Assembly: GCA_020201305.1 (NCBI GenBank)
Contig: JAIVHC010000037.1
Location: 1 to 8,131, forward strand
Length of the DNA: 8,131 nt
DNA from: Geobacteraceae bacterium
GTDB lineage: Bacteria > Desulfobacterota > Desulfuromonadia > Desulfuromonadales > Desulfuromonadaceae
Direction of reading: 5' to 3'
The number at the start of each line of letters is the position of its first letter. Within the stretch, counting starts at the first letter, position 1. A model generated the notes under the pieces. It was not told the origin of the DNA. It worked only from the letters and a program-made list of their open reading frames with translations, and made no database searches. The translations under genes were made by a program, and so were the position numbers. Below, piece after piece: positions 6,307 through 8,131 of this stretch.

Positions 6307-6610
6307 TCCCCGCACGCTTTCCTTCACTCTATCCGCTATCGGTAGAGTTCCTCTGATTTTCAACACATCACTACAGCCGCGCTCCCTCGTTGGAGCCGGA
6401 TAAATTTATAATGCTTTCGCAGAAAGTACAAAATTAGATGGCTAAGCAAAAAGCGCCAAATGCAAGGCGCGTGATTGTCCCTGTAGAGACGTTGCATGCA
6501 ACGTCTCATACGTACGTCGTAGCAGCGAGACAATTACCACCTATCTCATAATGGCGCAGCAGTTGGTGAGTTTTTGCGACGCCATCAATTCATAATTCAG
6601 GAGAAAATCC
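6307..6610. other. Leader region between the exported protein and the CzcC-like gene
   Basis: These 304 bp hold no convincing gene. They contain a small stem GCTCC/GGAGC (6381-6396), a TATAAT (6407-6412) without a fitting -35 box, and a GCGCC/GGCGC stem (6453-6470). A GTAG palindrome (6483-6507) follows, listed separately, and finally the AGGAG ribosome site at 6599-6603. The region may carry the efflux promoter and a structured leader. Confidence 0.5.
6483..6507 (+). repeat. GTAG palindrome of a second type
   Basis: GTAG at 6483-6486 overlaps a perfect 22-bp palindrome (6486-6507) with arms GAGACGTTGCA and TGCAACGTCTC. Its core differs from the GGGC family upstream. Flanking ATTGTC (6474-6479) and GACAAT (6529-6534) form an outer inverted pair. 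No T-run follows. Confidence 0.7.
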
Positions 6611-7975
6611 ATGCGTTTCAAAACGACTTTGGTGTTTCTGCTCTTTTTTTTCGTCATTGCGGGCTCCGCCTGGAGCCGGGAAACAACGATGGAAGACGCA
6701 ATGCAGGTGACGCCGACTGTTAATGCCGATTCGGGCATATCCCGGGCAAACGAGACGGAGATCGCCTTTGTGGAAGAACTGTCCGTGGGCGGAGCCTTGG
6801 CCCGGACTCTGAAATACAGCCCATCTTTGGCCGCCTATGACTGGCGGATAAGGGCCAGGGAAGCGGCGGCCCTGCAGGCGGGTCTTTTTCCCAACCCCGA
6901 ACTCTCAATGGAAGTCGAAAATGTCTTTGGCTCAGGCGAGCTGAGCGGGACGGATGCGGCGGAAACCACCGCTTTGTTGAGCCAGATGATCGAGCTGGGC
7001 GGCAAGCGTGTAAAGCGCCGCGAGGTAGCAGCTCTGGGAGCTGAACTGGCCGAGTGGGATTATCAGAGTCAGAGGTTGGAAGTGCTGACAAAGACAGGGA
7101 AATCCTTCATCGCGGTTCTAGCGGCCCAGCTCAGGCTGGAACAGGCTGCTGAATTGAGTACCCTGGCCAAGAATTTCTTCACCACTGTTTCCGAGCGGGT
7201 GGAGGCCGGAAAGGTCTCGCCGGTTGACCTCAGTCGCGCCCAGGTCACGTTGGCGGCCGCCCGGATCGCTCTGGCCCAGGCTGAGACGCGATTAGCGGCA
7301 GCCCGACGGAGCCTCGCGGCCGTGTGGGGAATCTCCGAGCCGGCATTCGGAAAGGCGGCGGGCAGCCTGGGGGAACTTCACCCCCTTCCTCGGGAGGAGG
7401 AATTAAAGGAGCGTCTCGCGAAAAATCCGGACCTGGCCCGGTGGGAGACTGAAATCGCCCAGCGCAAGGCCGCAGTCGAGCTCTCCCGGGCTCGACGTAT
7501 ACCCGACCTGACCTTTTCGCTCGGGGTCAAAAACACCCGAGAGACCGATGACACAGCCGCCATCGTGGGGATCGGCCTCCCTCTGCCCCTTTTCGACCGC
7601 AATCAGGGGGGGATCAAGGAAGCCAGTTCCGAGTTGGCCGGCGCCCTGCACCATAGGCAGTCCATCCGCGCTGAGGCTCTCGCCGCGCTCGCCGACAGCT
7701 ACCGCGATCTGAGCTCTGCCTATGTGGAAGCGCAATCTCTGAAGGAGAACGTCCTCCCTGCCGCGCACAAGGCTTTCGAGGCGGTTCAGATCGGATACGA
7801 AGCGGGGAAATTCGGATTTCTGGAGGTCCTCGACGCCCAGCGGACCCTGTTCGAGGTCACGCAGCAATATACCGACGCCCTGGCCGATTACCACCAGGCT
7901 CGCATCGAGGTGAAACGCCTGATCGGTGACCCCCTGGCAAACAACATCGACACACACGCACAGGAGAATAACTAA
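6611..7975 (+). CDS. CzcC-like outer-membrane factor of a heavy-metal RND efflux system (TolC family)
   Basis: This 454-residue outer-membrane channel subunit would carry metal ions out of the cell with an RND pump and a periplasmic adaptor. A signal peptide spans 1-22 (hydrophobic 7-18, cleavage after AWS). The two OEP halves begin near 61-104 (ALARTLKYSP, then AGLFPNPELSMEVEN) and 264-306 (KNPDLARWE, then RRIPDLTFSLG). CzcC-type signatures include LSQMIELGGKR (123-133) and AGKVSPVDLSRAQ (199-211). The second half shows LPLPLFDRNQGG (323-334) and YEAGKFGFLEVLDAQRTL (396-413). Long Ala/Glu/Arg-rich segments fit the coiled-coil tunnel helices. No lipobox Cys is present after the signal. Length is slightly above usual CzcC because of an extra acidic stretch at 23-55. 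AGGAG lies 7 nt before the ATG. The next gene starts one codon after the stop, so the two form an operon. The exact metal cannot be told from this subunit. Confidence 0.92.
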   Translation: MRFKTTLVFLLFFFVIAGSAWSRETTMEDAMQVTPTVNADSGISRANETEIAFVEELSVGGALARTLKYSPSLAAYDWRIRAREAAALQAGLFPNPELSMEVENVFGSGELSGTDAAETTALLSQMIELGGKRVKRREVAALGAELAEWDYQSQRLEVLTKTGKSFIAVLAAQLRLEQAAELSTLAKNFFTTVSERVEAGKVSPVDLSRAQVTLAAARIALAQAETRLAAARRSLAAVWGISEPAFGKAAGSLGELHPLPREEELKERLAKNPDLARWETEIAQRKAAVELSRARRIPDLTFSLGVKNTRETDDTAAIVGIGLPLPLFDRNQGGIKEASSELAGALHHRQSIRAEALAALADSYRDLSSAYVEAQSLKENVLPAAHKAFEAVQIGYEAGKFGFLEVLDAQRTLFEVTQQYTDALADYHQARIEVKRLIGDPLANNIDTHAQENN

Positions 7976-8131
7976 ATGAAACGGATCATCCAAGCAAGGA
8001 CCTGGAGCCTTGTCGCCTCCATCCTGGCGGCGTCCGCCCTGAGCCTTTTTTTATTCGGCTGTGACAACCAGGAAACGTCCCCCCAGGCCACCACTTCGTA
8101 TACAGAACAGGAGGGCGATGGCGGGTACGAC
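7976..8131 (+). CDS. Probable periplasmic adaptor (CzcB-like membrane fusion lipoprotein), 5' part only
   Basis: The frame is open from ATG 7976 to the window end (52 residues). It starts directly after the stop of the CzcC-like gene, with AGGAG 9 nt upstream (7962-7966). Residues 1-28 are a lipoprotein signal with the lipobox L26-F-G-C29. They are followed by a hydrophilic linker rich in Gln, Thr and Glu. In czcCBA-type operons the gene after the outer-membrane factor is the HlyD-family adaptor that bridges pump and channel, and many of these are lipoproteins. Assignment rests on position and signal only, because no lipoyl or barrel domain is visible yet. Confidence 0.7.
   Translation, partial: MKRIIQARTWSLVASILAASALSLFLFGCDNQETSPQATTSYTEQEGDGGYD

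Noticed and set aside
6407..6412. TATAAT as -10 box of an efflux promoter
   Set aside because: No -35-like hexamer lies 16-18 bp upstream. TTGGAG is only 11 bp away. One hexamer alone is weak evidence.

Overview
The window appears to come from the chromosome of a diderm (Gram-negative) bacterium with GC-rich coding sequence. It encodes a TolC-type outer-membrane channel and a lipoprotein-type adaptor, both of which require an outer membrane. The gene styles would fit Pseudomonadota or Desulfobacterota, but no single marker settles this. No rRNA, tRNA, CRISPR array, transposase or phage gene was seen.

Left part (1-4457, all minus strand, so read right to left): a two-gene operon for a heterodimeric ABC exporter comes first (4457-2724, then 2727-958, stop and start overlapping as ATGA). 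After a 166-bp AT-rich gap follows the 5' part of a membrane sensor with a periplasmic dCache domain, cut off by the window edge. The two exporter halves have complementary defects in their nucleotide-binding motifs. One ATP site is predicted to be canonical and the other degenerate.

Middle part (4458-5874): a divergent intergenic region packed with short palindromes that start with GTAG and resemble REP elements. It is followed on the plus strand by a YrbG-like calcium/sodium antiporter gene. That protein seems to have lost about 57 residues from its first half, including one predicted ion ligand. A possible 34-codon reading frame and another palindrome follow.

Right part (5875-8131, plus strand): the beginning of a heavy-metal RND efflux locus. 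A small exported Cys/His-containing protein comes first, then a 304-bp leader with a different GTAG palindrome. Next are a CzcC-like outer-membrane factor and, directly abutting it, the lipoprotein signal of the probable periplasmic adaptor (CzcB-like). The inner-membrane pump would lie beyond the window.

The observations most worth a second look are the palindrome family, whose stems covary around a conserved loop, and the antiporter deletion. The Cys-rich exported protein ahead of the metal efflux genes and the amino-acid-type motif in the sensor also merit attention. I did not find a clear case for an entirely new multi-gene system.
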